A stretch of DNA of 64,000 bases from an uncultured Kiloniellaceae bacterium. Its GTDB lineage: Bacteria > Pseudomonadota > Alphaproteobacteria > Kiloniellales > Kiloniellaceae. The stretch is taken from contig CANMQP010000005.1 in NCBI GenBank assembly GCA_947500035.1, positions 620,001 through 684,000 of the forward strand, written 5' to 3'. Within the stretch, counting starts at the first letter, position 1. Each line of letters opens with the position of its first letter. Positions 1 through 7,797 of the stretch are shown piece by piece. The notes beneath the pieces were generated by a model, which was not told the origin of the DNA, ran no database searches, and worked only from the letters and a program-made list of their open reading frames with translations. The position numbers were made by a program, and so were the translations under genes.

Positions 1-430
1 CGATGAACCATAGCTGCGCTGCGAAAACCGATGGCGAGACGAAGCTAAGCAGCGATGCCAAGATAATGAAATACAGCGTATTTTCGGTCGTATTACGATG
101 CGCGTTATGGTGCCGATCCAGTTCGATCCAGCCCCGTTCCGCGACGTCTTCCTTTCGAGTATCGTTCTGGATCCATTCCTCATGTGAGGCATACATGTTG
201 TAATTCAGGCGGGTGAGTTCCGTCGCGGTCATCAGCCAAGTATGATTGAGGACCAGCAAGGTGCTGGCAACGACGAGCGCCCAAACGATCTCCGGCGTCG
301 GAAGTGCGACAACGGGCGGTCCAAACTCGAACAAGAACACATTCAGCCCGAGGCCGATCAAAATGAGCACGACCGGATAGGCTATTATGATCAAACTGAA
401 CCTGCGAACGCGACTTTCTCGACCTGTCAT
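1..430 (-). CDS. MAPEG-like membrane protein (3' end cut by window edge)
   Basis: Reading from the ATG at 430 the frame stays open to the window edge (about 143 codons), so the C-terminus is missing. The start follows a G-rich Shine-Dalgarno (GGGGGA, 4-bp gap). Hydrophobic stretches at about residues 12-34, 47-66 and 119-140 look like membrane spans. The conserved charged stretch RHHNAHRNTTEN at residues 106-117 matches the hallmark R-x-x-x-N-x-x-E region of MAPEG proteins (membrane-associated eicosanoid and glutathione metabolism family), whose bacterial members are poorly characterised and mostly of unknown substrate. The polar insert at residues 85-105 lies between spans. Family assignment is by motif only; a glutathione-linked activity is an inference. 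Confidence 0.6.
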   Translation of the reverse strand, partial: MTGRESRVRRFSLIIIAYPVVLILIGLGLNVFLFEFGPPVVALPTPEIVWALVVASTLLVLNHTWLMTATELTRLNYNMYASHEEWIQNDTRKEDVAERGWIELDRHHNAHRNTTENTLYFIILASLLSFVSPSVFAAQLWFI

Positions 431-647
431 GTTTTCCCCCTCGTCTTGATGCAGCGTTTCTCGGCCGGCGGCCGACGTTAACGCAGGCAGGCGCCTGCCA
501 TGTCCGGCGAGGAGGAGCCAGGATACTCCGGTCTGCGATGTTGAATTTCCACCACCGGCGGCTGTGCCCGCATAATCGGAGTCTGAAAGAGCGTGGTGGT
601 CCGGCGCGAATTCGGTGGCTAACGGCGCTCGCATTTATGTTCCATAG

Positions 648-737
648 TGGCGGATGGGGTGGGATTCGAACCCACGAGACGCTCTCACGCCTGCCGGTTT
701 TCAAGACCGGTGCCTTCAACCGCTCGGCCACCCATCC
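648..737 (-). tRNA. tRNA-Ser(TGA)
   Basis: The minus strand folds as a 90-nt class II tRNA with encoded CCA (648-650). The acceptor GGATGGG (737-731) pairs with CCCATCC (658-652). The anticodon loop is CTTGAAA with anticodon TGA, there is a long variable arm, and the T arm contains GTTCGAATC. It stands alone, with no tRNA neighbour. Confidence 0.97.
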
Positions 738-1042
738 GCGAACGGCACCACTTTGGATACCGCCGTTTTGCTGCCGGAAAGACTGCCGTTTACAGGCAAT
801 TGCGTTCCGGCCACCGCAACACGGGCAACCTTCTAGCGCTTTTGCCCGGGCCACGTCCAGCGAAGATGCGAAAGAAATTCGGAGACCAGCCGGTGCTCCC
901 GATGCGTGGCGTTGCGTGAAGCCGGTGATCGCTCGCAGCTGCCGCTATGGTTAAAATATCGTCTACCGCTTGTTTCAGGCTTTGCGAGGGAGTATCTCAG
1001 GCCCTTCTCCCATTGCGCCGCAACATAGCTCGAGCCCTCCAG
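738..1042. other. Gap upstream of tRNA-Ser and of the small gene at 1043
   Basis: About 305 bases with no convincing gene. Open frames here are antisense or tRNA read-through. It must hold the tRNA-Ser promoter on the minus strand; a TATCCA hexamer lies at 755-760 but its -35 is weak. Otherwise I see nothing. Confidence 0.4.
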
Positions 1043-1297
1043 ATGAGTGATACCCCTTCTTCCGCGTTTCCCGAACTTTCAGAGCTGCAAGCTCATCTGG
1101 AACGGATCAGCCAGGAAATGATCGGCTTGATCCGTGCTTATGATCTCGATGCGACCTCGCCTTTCGACGTGCTTCCTGTCGCGCGGGAAAAAATCACCAA
1201 ACCGGACGATTATGTCCGGTTTCTCGAACTTTCTCTTGAAGGACGTATTTACGGTGAAGCGGCGGCAGCCCTGATGGAAGCGCAGAAGGCGGGTTGA
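1043..1297 (+). CDS. Small hypothetical protein (84 aa)
   Basis: The product is a short acidic protein starting MSDTPSS, with a largely helical pattern (two amphipathic helices around residues 12-32 and 50-78, the second Ala/Leu-rich). No signal peptide, membrane span, cysteine or known motif is visible. The frame is open from an upstream ATG at 947, but that extension is arginine-rich and unlike coding sequence, so the ATG at 1043 is preferred. No strong ribosome site is visible. The gene ends just before a good intrinsic terminator, which supports it being a real, separately transcribed unit. I do not recognise the family. Confidence 0.6.
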   Translation: MSDTPSSAFPELSELQAHLERISQEMIGLIRAYDLDATSPFDVLPVAREKITKPDDYVRFLELSLEGRIYGEAAAALMEAQKAG

Positions 1298-1302
1298 TCC
1301 GG

Positions 1303-1324
1303 CGCGGACATTGCCGCGTTTTTT
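1303..1324 (+). terminator. Rho-independent terminator after the 84-aa gene
   Basis: CGCGG (1303-1307) and CCGCG (1314-1318) form a 5-bp stem with a 6-nt loop, followed directly by six T residues (1319-1324). It lies 6 bases after the stop codon of the small gene. Confidence 0.65.
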
Positions 1325-1608
1325 ACGCCTTTTAGACGAATCCACTTACTGTGTAGTTATCTTCGGGCTCAAAAAACCATTTAATAATCAATATGTTGAT
1401 TGAAGTTGTGCGGCTCCTGCGCAGCCTGAGGCTCGTCTTTTCATATCAGTAAGGAACGGCTGCAGGCCTCTCGAATTCGCACGCGATTTTAGTAAAATTA
1501 CCTTCCCGGGGATATAAGCCTAAAAAGCGAGACAGTAATCGCGCATTAATGAAGCAGGTTCATAATTGCCCTCGATTTTCATTAGCTTAGAGGCTGGTAG
1601 AGGCACTT
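1325..1608. other. Intergenic region upstream of the TPR lipoprotein
   Basis: This stretch holds the promoter region of the lipoprotein gene. A perfect dyad AATCAA-TATG-TTGATT at 1386-1401 could be an operator, but with 6-bp arms this is weak evidence. An AT-rich stretch follows at 1485-1560. No gene seen. Confidence 0.3.
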
Positions 1609-3867
1609 ATGATGGGCTCAGAATTCCCGATCAAGACCGCCGCGAAAACAATCCTGACGAGTGCGGCTCTGCTGTTCCTCGGCGCCTGCGCGAGCGTGCC
1701 TGTCACGCCAGAGGGCGAACAACAGGTTGGATCGGCACAGATCTTGTCGATCTGTGAAAAACTCTCCAAGTCCAACGACACGCGCATTGCGATTGGATTG
1801 TGCGAGAAAGCCCACATCGACGATCCGGAAAACCCGGTGCCCCTCCTGATTCTGGGAGACATGCTCCAGCAACAGGGTGCGCTGGCTCAGGCCGGCCGTG
1901 CCTATGGCATGGCCATCGACCTGGATCCGGAAAACGTCGAGGCGCATTACGGACTGGGCAAGGTCTTCCTGGCCCGCAATCAGTATGAGTTGGCCACCGA
2001 GCAGTTCGAAGTCGCGCGCGAACTGAATGCCAGGGATCACCGGCTGTATAACGCGTTGGGGGTGGTTCTGGATAATCTTGGCGATCATGTCGCGGCGCAG
2101 GAACACTACCGGATTGGTCTCGAACTGGCGCCCAACAACCGCGCTCTGATGAAGAACCTGACGCTTTCCCGCCGTCTCGATGATTCGGTCAGCACACCTG
2201 CAATTGGCCCGCAGTTCGAAGTGGTGCCGTCGCCCGCTTCGACCCCCGGGAACACGCCAAATGGCGGTGGCGGCCCCGCGATCGCTCCCCGCTCCACGCC
2301 ACAGCAGCGCCAGGATCCGGGTGCTCCGGCCGGCCGGCTGGGCCACGAACCCCTTGCCTATGCCCCGAACACACCGTCTCAAAAGGATCCCTACACGCCC
2401 GAAACCAGGTCTGTTGCCGCCCAGGCATCCACGCGCCAGTTCGCCGTGACCGCCCGCCATGCCCCGTCGGAGACAGGCCTTACCGGCGCCGATGTCATCG
2501 CTCCGAATGAGTTCCCTGTCACGATCCAGGCCCGCCGGATGACCCCGCCTGCCGCGCAAACCCGGTCTGTTCCGCAAGTCGCCACCACAGCAGAAAAGGA
2601 GCAGGAAAAACGTCTCCTGATCGCTCAGTCTGAAGCCATCGACCCGCTGCCGCGCCGCGAAGTGAAGCACGCCGGCACAACGAAATCACAGGCCGTGAGT
2701 TCAGAGGCACCAGCTTCAGAGGCAACAGACTTAAAGACCGAAAGCAGCTCTCTTGCGTATTTCCCGATCGTGGCGCCTGCGCAAAGCCAGCCCGGGGCGA
2801 TCGCCATCTCCCAAAACTCGACGGTTCGGAGCCCGTCGGTTCAGAGTTCGCCTGTGGCGAGTTCGTCTGTTCTGAGTTCGTCTGCGCAGAATGCCCTGCA
2901 GCCGGCAATTGAAACTGCCCCTGAAACATCTCGCGATGGCCTCTCCGTTCTTCACCCCGAGCTTAACTCCATTCGCGTGACTGCCGCGCCGCTGCCGGCG
3001 CCCAAAGCGCCCAAAACCGATGCGGCCGTCGTCACCGGCCCGAAGATTCACGCCGCTGGTCTGAGAACAGAGATCGTCGCTTCTGAGCCTCTGGCAGCCG
3101 CGCCGGTGGCGCCGCAGCCCCTGCAAATGGCCGCCTTGCCTCAGGATCCGGTGGGGTCTGAGAGCGAGCGGCCCAAAGAGCGGATCCGGGCGATTCCCGC
3201 CAACACCCTGGTGCCCACCAGCCTCGCGGAAGTCCTGACCGCCGAGACTTCCGCATCGGCATTGACCCTGGCTCTGGACCCAGCGGCTCATGCCGCCGTC
3301 GGATCGGCCGCCAAGCCGGCCGCAAACACGACCATTGAGCCCACCTTCGCGCCGGCCGTTAACGTGGAGAGGCCTTCGGCGCCGAAGTCTCAACTGGCAC
3401 TGGATGCAAACCGCTTCGGCGTCGAGCGCCGGGAAAAGGCCGGCACGGCCGCCCGCCCCTCCGATGCCGCTGAGGCAAAGAGCCTGCCCCGCGTGCCCCG
3501 TCATCGTTTCGGACACGAGCATGAAGACGATCATGAGACGCGCCATGTGGAAGGCGAGTTTTGGGATCTTGTCGACGTAATCAATCCGATGCAGCACATT
3601 CCGGTCGTCGCTTCGATTTACCGGGACGTGACGGAAGACGAGATTAAACCCGCCGCCAAGATTGCCGGCGGAACTCTGTTCGGCGGTGTCCTGGGCTTCG
3701 CGTCTTCGATCTTCGACTCTGTGGTGGAAGAGGTCTCCGGACAGGATATGACCCAGACCGCGGTAACCGCTTTCTCTCAAGATCAGTACGAAGATGCGCG
3801 TGACATCGCGGCCCTTCGCCGGGAACGGGCGGCGAGCGAACGCCTGTTGCAGGAGTCACGCCGCTGA
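1609..3867 (+). CDS. Large TPR lipoprotein with low-complexity middle and conserved-looking C-terminal domain
   Basis: The 752-aa product has a lipoprotein signal peptide: a hydrophobic run ending LLFLGAC puts the lipidated cysteine at residue 27. Residues about 50-185 are three to four tetratricopeptide repeats (for example the pattern A-x-x-H-Y-x-x-G-L-x-L-A-P-N-N), like TadD-type pilus lipoproteins. Residues about 190-640 are a disordered Pro/Ala/Ser-rich region with a short Ser/Val repetitive patch near residues 405-425. Residues about 650-720 are an ordered domain containing DVINPMQHIPVVASIYRD and a Gly-rich hydrophobic helix (GGTLFGGVLGFASSI). I recall similar sequence in uncharacterised alphaproteobacterial proteins. 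Start: tandem ATGs at 1609/1612 after AGAGG. A scaffold role in an envelope complex is inference; no tad genes are nearby. Confidence 0.8.
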   Translation: MMGSEFPIKTAAKTILTSAALLFLGACASVPVTPEGEQQVGSAQILSICEKLSKSNDTRIAIGLCEKAHIDDPENPVPLLILGDMLQQQGALAQAGRAYGMAIDLDPENVEAHYGLGKVFLARNQYELATEQFEVARELNARDHRLYNALGVVLDNLGDHVAAQEHYRIGLELAPNNRALMKNLTLSRRLDDSVSTPAIGPQFEVVPSPASTPGNTPNGGGGPAIAPRSTPQQRQDPGAPAGRLGHEPLAYAPNTPSQKDPYTPETRSVAAQASTRQFAVTARHAPSETGLTGADVIAPNEFPVTIQARRMTPPAAQTRSVPQVATTAEKEQEKRLLIAQSEAIDPLPRREVKHAGTTKSQAVSSEAPASEATDLKTESSSLAYFPIVAPAQSQPGAIAISQNSTVRSPSVQSSPVASSSVLSSSAQNALQPAIETAPETSRDGLSVLHPELNSIRVTAAPLPAPKAPKTDAAVVTGPKIHAAGLRTEIVASEPLAAAPVAPQPLQMAALPQDPVGSESERPKERIRAIPANTLVPTSLAEVLTAETSASALTLALDPAAHAAVGSAAKPAANTTIEPTFAPAVNVERPSAPKSQLALDANRFGVERREKAGTAARPSDAAEAKSLPRVPRHRFGHEHEDDHETRHVEGEFWDLVDVINPMQHIPVVASIYRDVTEDEIKPAAKIAGGTLFGGVLGFASSIFDSVVEEVSGQDMTQTAVTAFSQDQYEDARDIAALRRERAASERLLQESRR

Positions 3868-3918
3868 GGAGCCTATCCGACACCCATTAATTGCAGGGCG
3901 CATCCGCAGCGCGACACA

Positions 3919-3961
3919 AAAAAACGACGCTTGATCACACCCGGTCAAGCGTCGTTTTCTT
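3919..3961. terminator. Bidirectional terminator between convergent genes
   Basis: A 14-bp perfect inverted repeat (3921-3934 with 3945-3958; arm AAAACGACGCTTGA) with a 10-nt loop is flanked by A residues on the left and T residues on the right. It sits between the convergent lipoprotein (plus) and the 299-aa gene (minus) and could terminate both. Confidence 0.85.
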
Positions 3962-4012
3962 TGGATCGGTTTGCACCCTACAGACGACGAGCCCGTCCCA
4001 ATCGGGCGCCGG

Positions 4013-4912
4013 TCAGACCACCGTGCTTTGCACCGGCATCAGCGGGATATCGACGTTTTGACTGATCAGGGAATTCGTCATCAGGATCGGGTGGTTGTTG
4101 CTGTCGCGCCAGAGCGTGCGCAGGCACTTGTAGCGGCTGCGCCGGTATTCGCCGTTCGGGCGCCGTATGCGGGCGTCTACATGCTCATACTGTGGCATTC
4201 CGGACTCCCGGATGACAGCAAGCGCTTTGGCCACCCAGATACCATAGCCTGAGTCGAACTGATGCTCGACCGGTTGGCCAATCCCCTCTTGCGGCCAGGA
4301 CTTGCCGTAGACCGTGAAATCGTCGCCGATGAAGGTGAACTTGCCGCTGCCTTTGCTATCCGACGGCTCGATCAAAAGCGTTCGGGAAAGGAGGCCGAAC
4401 TCTCTCAGTAATGGGATTGTCTTTGCACTGAAGACGCCGGCGGACTCGCGCCAGGTCCGGAGCAGATTGCCGAGACGGCGGGCTTCCTCGCCCTTCTCAC
4501 GGAACAAAATCTCCGGGTCTTTCGCCGCTGCGAAAAACTCCGACCTGCGCCGCAATTGTTCCGCCGATTGTGCGATTTCCATGACCCTCAGACTCGCCGA
4601 AGAGCCGTCGAGATGCTTCTCGAAGGTCCAGCCGTGGAAATCATATTTAAGCACGACGGATTTGAGTTTGGGAATCAGCAGCAGTGCGCAGGCTGCGGTT
4701 ACCGCCTCCTCAGCCATGTCCATAGCGCGGAAGGTGAGTTTAATCTCCTCCCGGGCCTCACTAAAATCAACTCCGATCCAGCCCTTCTCCCGCACCGCAT
4801 GATCGACGGCATCGGAAACTGCTCGCCCGCTACCGCTTGATGAATAGGCACTGTGGCCAATCACCGGGCAGCGTTTGCCATTATTGGTGATCAGAAAACT
4901 CTCGTTATGCAT
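4013..4912 (-). CDS. Hypothetical protein, possible PAS-like C-terminus (299 aa)
   Basis: A soluble-looking protein with no signal peptide. Residues about 65-90 include a hydrophobic Ala-rich helix that is probably buried. The C-terminal 75 residues (a long helix, then VDARIRRPNGEYRRSRYKCL and LRTLWRDSNNHPILMTNS) have the rhythm of the last strands of PAS_5-type sensory domains, such as the clearer member at 10125-10712, but the resemblance is weak. The ATG at 4912 is preceded upstream by a perfect TATAAT on the minus strand (4979-4984), so it probably has its own promoter. It is lone and convergent with the lipoprotein gene. Function unknown. Confidence 0.7.
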   Translation of the reverse strand: MHNESFLITNNGKRCPVIGHSAYSSSGSGRAVSDAVDHAVREKGWIGVDFSEAREEIKLTFRAMDMAEEAVTAACALLLIPKLKSVVLKYDFHGWTFEKHLDGSSASLRVMEIAQSAEQLRRRSEFFAAAKDPEILFREKGEEARRLGNLLRTWRESAGVFSAKTIPLLREFGLLSRTLLIEPSDSKGSGKFTFIGDDFTVYGKSWPQEGIGQPVEHQFDSGYGIWVAKALAVIRESGMPQYEHVDARIRRPNGEYRRSRYKCLRTLWRDSNNHPILMTNSLISQNVDIPLMPVQSTVV

Positions 4913-5060
4913 CGCCGACTTACCGACAGTTTGTCTAGGCGAAGTATAGAAAGTTTGATCAGCGCTTGCTAGATCCTAATTATATCAACCAGAGCACTAT
5001 AGTTGCCCTCTTATTGTAACAACCATAGCAAGAATTGAATTCTTAATTCATAATCCGGCC

Positions 5061-5285
5061 CTAGTGGACAAAAGGATACGACGGCAGAGCATTTAATTTT
5101 AGTGCAAGTCTTCGATATTTTCTTGACTGTATAGTTTCACTGACAGCTGTCTTCGGTTGTATTTTGTTTGCCTTAAGCGGCAGGTTTAATTCAAGTTTTC
5201 CAAGAGGGATCGTTCCAAAAATACTGCATGGCAGGCGTCCCGGAGCTTTCTTCGCCTCCAGCGCTTTTTTTCTCGAAAGTTGCAT
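5061..5285 (-). CDS. Doubtful small basic ORF (74 aa)
   Basis: The 74-codon frame begins MQLSRKKALEAKK, is rich in Lys/Leu and has one cysteine. Its ATG follows AGGA closely (ACAGGAAACATG), a slightly short spacing. The surrounding DNA (4920-5290) is clearly more AT-rich than the neighbours, which could mean a regulatory region or transferred DNA. No motif is recognised. It may be a real small gene or chance. Confidence 0.3.
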   Translation of the reverse strand: MQLSRKKALEAKKAPGRLPCSIFGTIPLGKLELNLPLKANKIQPKTAVSETIQSRKYRRLALKLNALPSYPFVH

Positions 5286-5503
5286 GTTTCCTGTTCAAAT
5301 TAAACTATGCAACCAAAGGCTTGGATGAGAGCGATGGGTCCCTCCTCCTCGTTTCCACAGCCTGATCGAAAGGCTTCAATGCCTATCCGGCAGGTTGTGC
5401 CGGACGCTGCCAATCTACGCTTTTGGGAGTTTTGGCCTGATCAGGCTGCGGGAAACACAGGTGGTCGTTCGCGTCTTTGGACCACTGCGTTAGGACGGGA
5501 AAA

Positions 5504-5544
5504 GCCGGAACACATCCGCATGTCATCTGCGGGCGCGTTCCGGC
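5504..5544. repeat. Nested inverted repeat
   Basis: The outer arms GCCGGAAC (5504-5511) and GTTCCGGC (5537-5544) are perfect. Inside them CCGCA and TGCGG pair again, giving a two-part stem of about 41 bases. There is no T-tract, so it is not a standard terminator. It could be a REP-like element or part of a non-coding RNA. Confidence 0.55.
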
Positions 5545-5906
5545 CATTCGAAACGGTTCATTGGAGTTGATGGCAGCGACTTCGTTCCGCAGGTCTGCAT
5601 CTTCAGCTTTTGATCGTTTCGAGGCCCGCAAGCCTTCGGTTAACCGCAACCACTCGACGGCCAGAACTCTATCGACGGGCAGAACGCTATCGACTGAACG
5701 CAACCCCTCGAGGGATTAATGCATTGCCTGGCGGTTCTGCGCGCATCCATCTTGTGTCGCTGTTCCATTTGCCCGAACATTGGGTTGGGAACTCCTATTC
5801 CCTGCCGGTCTTGACGACAAAACTATGTTTCTGGCAAGGCGTTAAGAGTGGAGCGATGCTGAAGCATCGTGACCCCATAGCTGAAAGACGGGCGACACGA
5901 CCCTGT

Positions 5907-5955
5907 CCAGAACGTGCTTCCCAGAACGTGGTTCCCAGAACGTGCTTCCCAGAAC
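5907..5955. repeat. 14-bp tandem repeat, about 3.5 copies
   Basis: The unit CCAGAACGTGCTTC occurs at 5907-5920 and 5935-5948, with a one-base variant (GTGG for GTGC) at 5921-5934 and a partial fourth copy, CCAGAAC, at 5949-5955. The period of 14 is not a codon multiple and the copies have no spacers, so this is a minisatellite, not a CRISPR. Confidence 0.9.
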
Positions 5956-6152
5956 TCATAATCTTATCGCCTGGGGACCACGTCCCGGATGGGTCGTATT
6001 TTGCCTGGTTTTAGGGGCGTCGAGCCCTCTCACCGGGCCTTCAGGCCCGCTTTCGAACCTCTCCTGCCTTCAAGTCTGCCAAAATACGATCAAGACCATC
6101 AAAGAATAGGAATCCTCAACCTAGGCCGGATCTCGTGCGGATCAGCTCGATC

Positions 6153-6287
6153 CTATCGCGCCATGACCTCGAATGCCGTGACCCAGCCAAAGGTCAGAAC
6201 AAATAGGAAGAAGCAGAAACTGCCAATCGCCGCGATGCTGCTGAGAAGCATGTCGAGGTTGTTTGTCTGTTTTTGGATATGAAGCAT
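6153..6287 (-). CDS. Small single-span membrane peptide (44 aa)
   Basis: An ATG at 6287 is preceded by a strong Shine-Dalgarno (AAGGGGA, 6-bp gap) and opens a 44-codon frame ending in TAG. After the polar start MLHIQKQTNNLDM the product has one continuous hydrophobic helix (residues about 14-38, with four Phe and one Trp) and a short tail EVMAR: a typical small bitopic inner-membrane protein. It stands alone downstream of the poorly coding region. The ribosome site and clean topology make chance less likely, but I know no family. Such proteins often act as small subunits or regulators of membrane complexes (inference). Confidence 0.55.
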   Translation of the reverse strand: MLHIQKQTNNLDMLLSSIAAIGSFCFFLFVLTFGWVTAFEVMAR

Positions 6288-6455
6288 TGTCGTTCCCCTT
6301 TCTGCATCCTGTTGAAAGCAAGATAAGGGAAGCGGACTCCTGAATCAAGAACAAAACATGAACATTTTATCCGCAAGAATAAAATCCCGGAAAACTGCGC
6401 GATTACGGGCGCTTATCGGGCGCCCAGCGGGGTGCTCATGTGATGTGGAAGCCGG

Positions 6456-7502
6456 TCAGACGACGATATCAATCGGGTCCGGGCGCGCGACCGGAGGGGC
6501 CGCAGGTGTGTCCAAAAGCTGGTTGACGCTCAGCTGCTGAGCCGGTGCAGCCTGTTCCGAAACCCGCAGCAGGATATCAAGCCGGAAGCTCTTCAGGGTC
6601 TCATTGCTGCTTTCGGCGTTCGATTCCTGATCCCCGGAAATCAGAACCAGGGGCTTTGGCTCGGCGTCGTCACCGGCCTCATCAGCCCTGGCCTGATCCG
6701 GGTCGTTCCCGACATTTCTGAGCCCGTCGTTGTCCGCCTGCGAGGCGATCAGGGCCTTGTCCTTTTCGCCGGCTTCAAGCTGCAGGCCATTGAAGAAATT
6801 TCCACCCAGCAACTGATCGAGGTCGATCTGAGCGCCGCTGTTGTTCAGAAGGGTGCCCGCGCCCACGTCATTCACGAAATCACCGGTGCCGATTTCAATT
6901 GAGATTGAGACTCTGACAACGCTGGCCGTAAAGGCGCCCGATTCCGCGTCGTAGGAGACCTCGAGCTGTTCCGCCACCAGCGACGCGCCGTAGTAGAAGT
7001 CGCCGTCGCTCTGCTGCGCTGTGGTTTCCTGCGCGGTGATTTTGCTCATTTCGAGCTGAAAGGACTCGCTTTGTGTTGCTCCGGTCACCGCATCACGGGC
7101 CGCATTTGCGGCACTTGCCGCTTCACTGGCACTTAAGCCAAGGGCCGTGAAAGCCTCTTCCAGCTGATTGCGCAGCTCCTGGATAGCACCGGCAACCGCC
7201 TGTCCCAGGTTGCCCAGCCCATTGAGCGCGTTGTTCTGGTTTGCGCCGGCCGCGTTCTGCTCTTCGCCGAAGGCCTGCAGCCGCGCACGCGGCGAGAGAC
7301 GTAGTGTGGTCGCGTCGCGGTCGAAACGATTGAACGCGCCGCCATCCGCATCACTTTTTTCAAGAGCTGGAACCGCACCCGCGGGATTCTTGACACCGCC
7401 GCTTGAATCGGCTGAAGCCGGAAGACCAAGAGCATTGGCATTGAGCCGATCCTTGGTTTGCTGCAAGAGATCGGAAGCCTGGTTCATTAAAGCGGACAGC
7501 AT
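6456..7502 (-). CDS. Orphan acidic, Ala/Gln/Asn-rich protein (348 aa)
   Basis: The start ATG at 7502 has a good ribosome site (GAGGAG, about 9-bp gap). The protein lacks a classical signal peptide and all cysteines. It has a predicted helical, Ala/Gln/Asn-rich central part (residues about 80-140), a beta-rich segment (about 150-235, with alternating residues such as TASVVRVSISIEI), and an acidic disordered tail ending DPIDIVV. The pattern is like extracellular or flagellar-type secreted proteins exported without a cleaved signal, but no domain is recognisable and there are no secretion genes next to it. Function unknown. Confidence 0.7.
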   Translation of the reverse strand: MLSALMNQASDLLQQTKDRLNANALGLPASADSSGGVKNPAGAVPALEKSDADGGAFNRFDRDATTLRLSPRARLQAFGEEQNAAGANQNNALNGLGNLGQAVAGAIQELRNQLEEAFTALGLSASEAASAANAARDAVTGATQSESFQLEMSKITAQETTAQQSDGDFYYGASLVAEQLEVSYDAESGAFTASVVRVSISIEIGTGDFVNDVGAGTLLNNSGAQIDLDQLLGGNFFNGLQLEAGEKDKALIASQADNDGLRNVGNDPDQARADEAGDDAEPKPLVLISGDQESNAESSNETLKSFRLDILLRVSEQAAPAQQLSVNQLLDTPAAPPVARPDPIDIVV

Positions 7503-7797
7503 ACCTTGCGTCTCCTCGTCTCGATACGGCCTGTCGTTCTGCGATCGCAGGAGGCCGCCGGGATTTATCTAAAACACCGTCAAGCTGTCCCATTATAAGG
7601 TCTGCCCCTTGCAGAAACGTTAATTCCCGACGCTTAAACTCACTCAGGAGGCGCGCGTTATAGCCTTGATTATCGGCGGGCCTGTGTCATGAAGCTCCAG
7701 CGTGGCGGCCGCCGCTTGCCGGCAGCGGTCTCGTTCCTGTCTCTTCTCGATCGCAAGCGACTGCCCGCTTGTCTCTGGTCCCGGACCCCCTGCCTCT
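7503..7797. other. Divergent promoter region
   Basis: About 295 bases between the divergent 348-aa gene and the MFS gene. The MFS reading frame is open upstream to 7702, but that extension is Arg/Cys-rich and unlikely to be translated. I see no specific operator. Confidence 0.3.

Larger units (their letters stand above)
5286..6152. other. Poorly coding region with short repeats and hairpins
   Basis: About 870 bases in which every open frame on both strands has a biased composition (runs of Arg/Ser/Pro) unlike the neighbouring genes, and none has a good ribosome site. It contains a nested hairpin at 5504-5544, three imperfect 18-bp units around 5660-5702, a small palindrome CGATGC-TGAA-GCATCG at 5854-5869, the 14-bp tandem array at 5907-5955, and a GC hairpin at 6034-6049. 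No integrase, transposase or RNA family is recognised. Confidence 0.5.

Noticed and set aside
180-854. Long minus-strand ORF (224 aa) spanning the tRNA-Ser gene
   Set aside because: It reads through a tRNA, is Arg-rich and has no ribosome site; a different frame encodes the MAPEG-like protein.
1618-3780. Two long minus-strand ORFs opposite the TPR lipoprotein
   Set aside because: They are antisense shadows of a GC-rich gene, very rich in Arg and Gly, and lack start signals.
5907-5955. Possible CRISPR array
   Set aside because: 14-bp head-to-tail copies with no spacers and no cas genes: a simple tandem repeat.
5610-6014. 134-aa plus-strand ORF in the repeat-rich region
   Set aside because: No ribosome site, biased composition, and it contains the 14-bp tandem repeat, whose period breaks any protein repeat.
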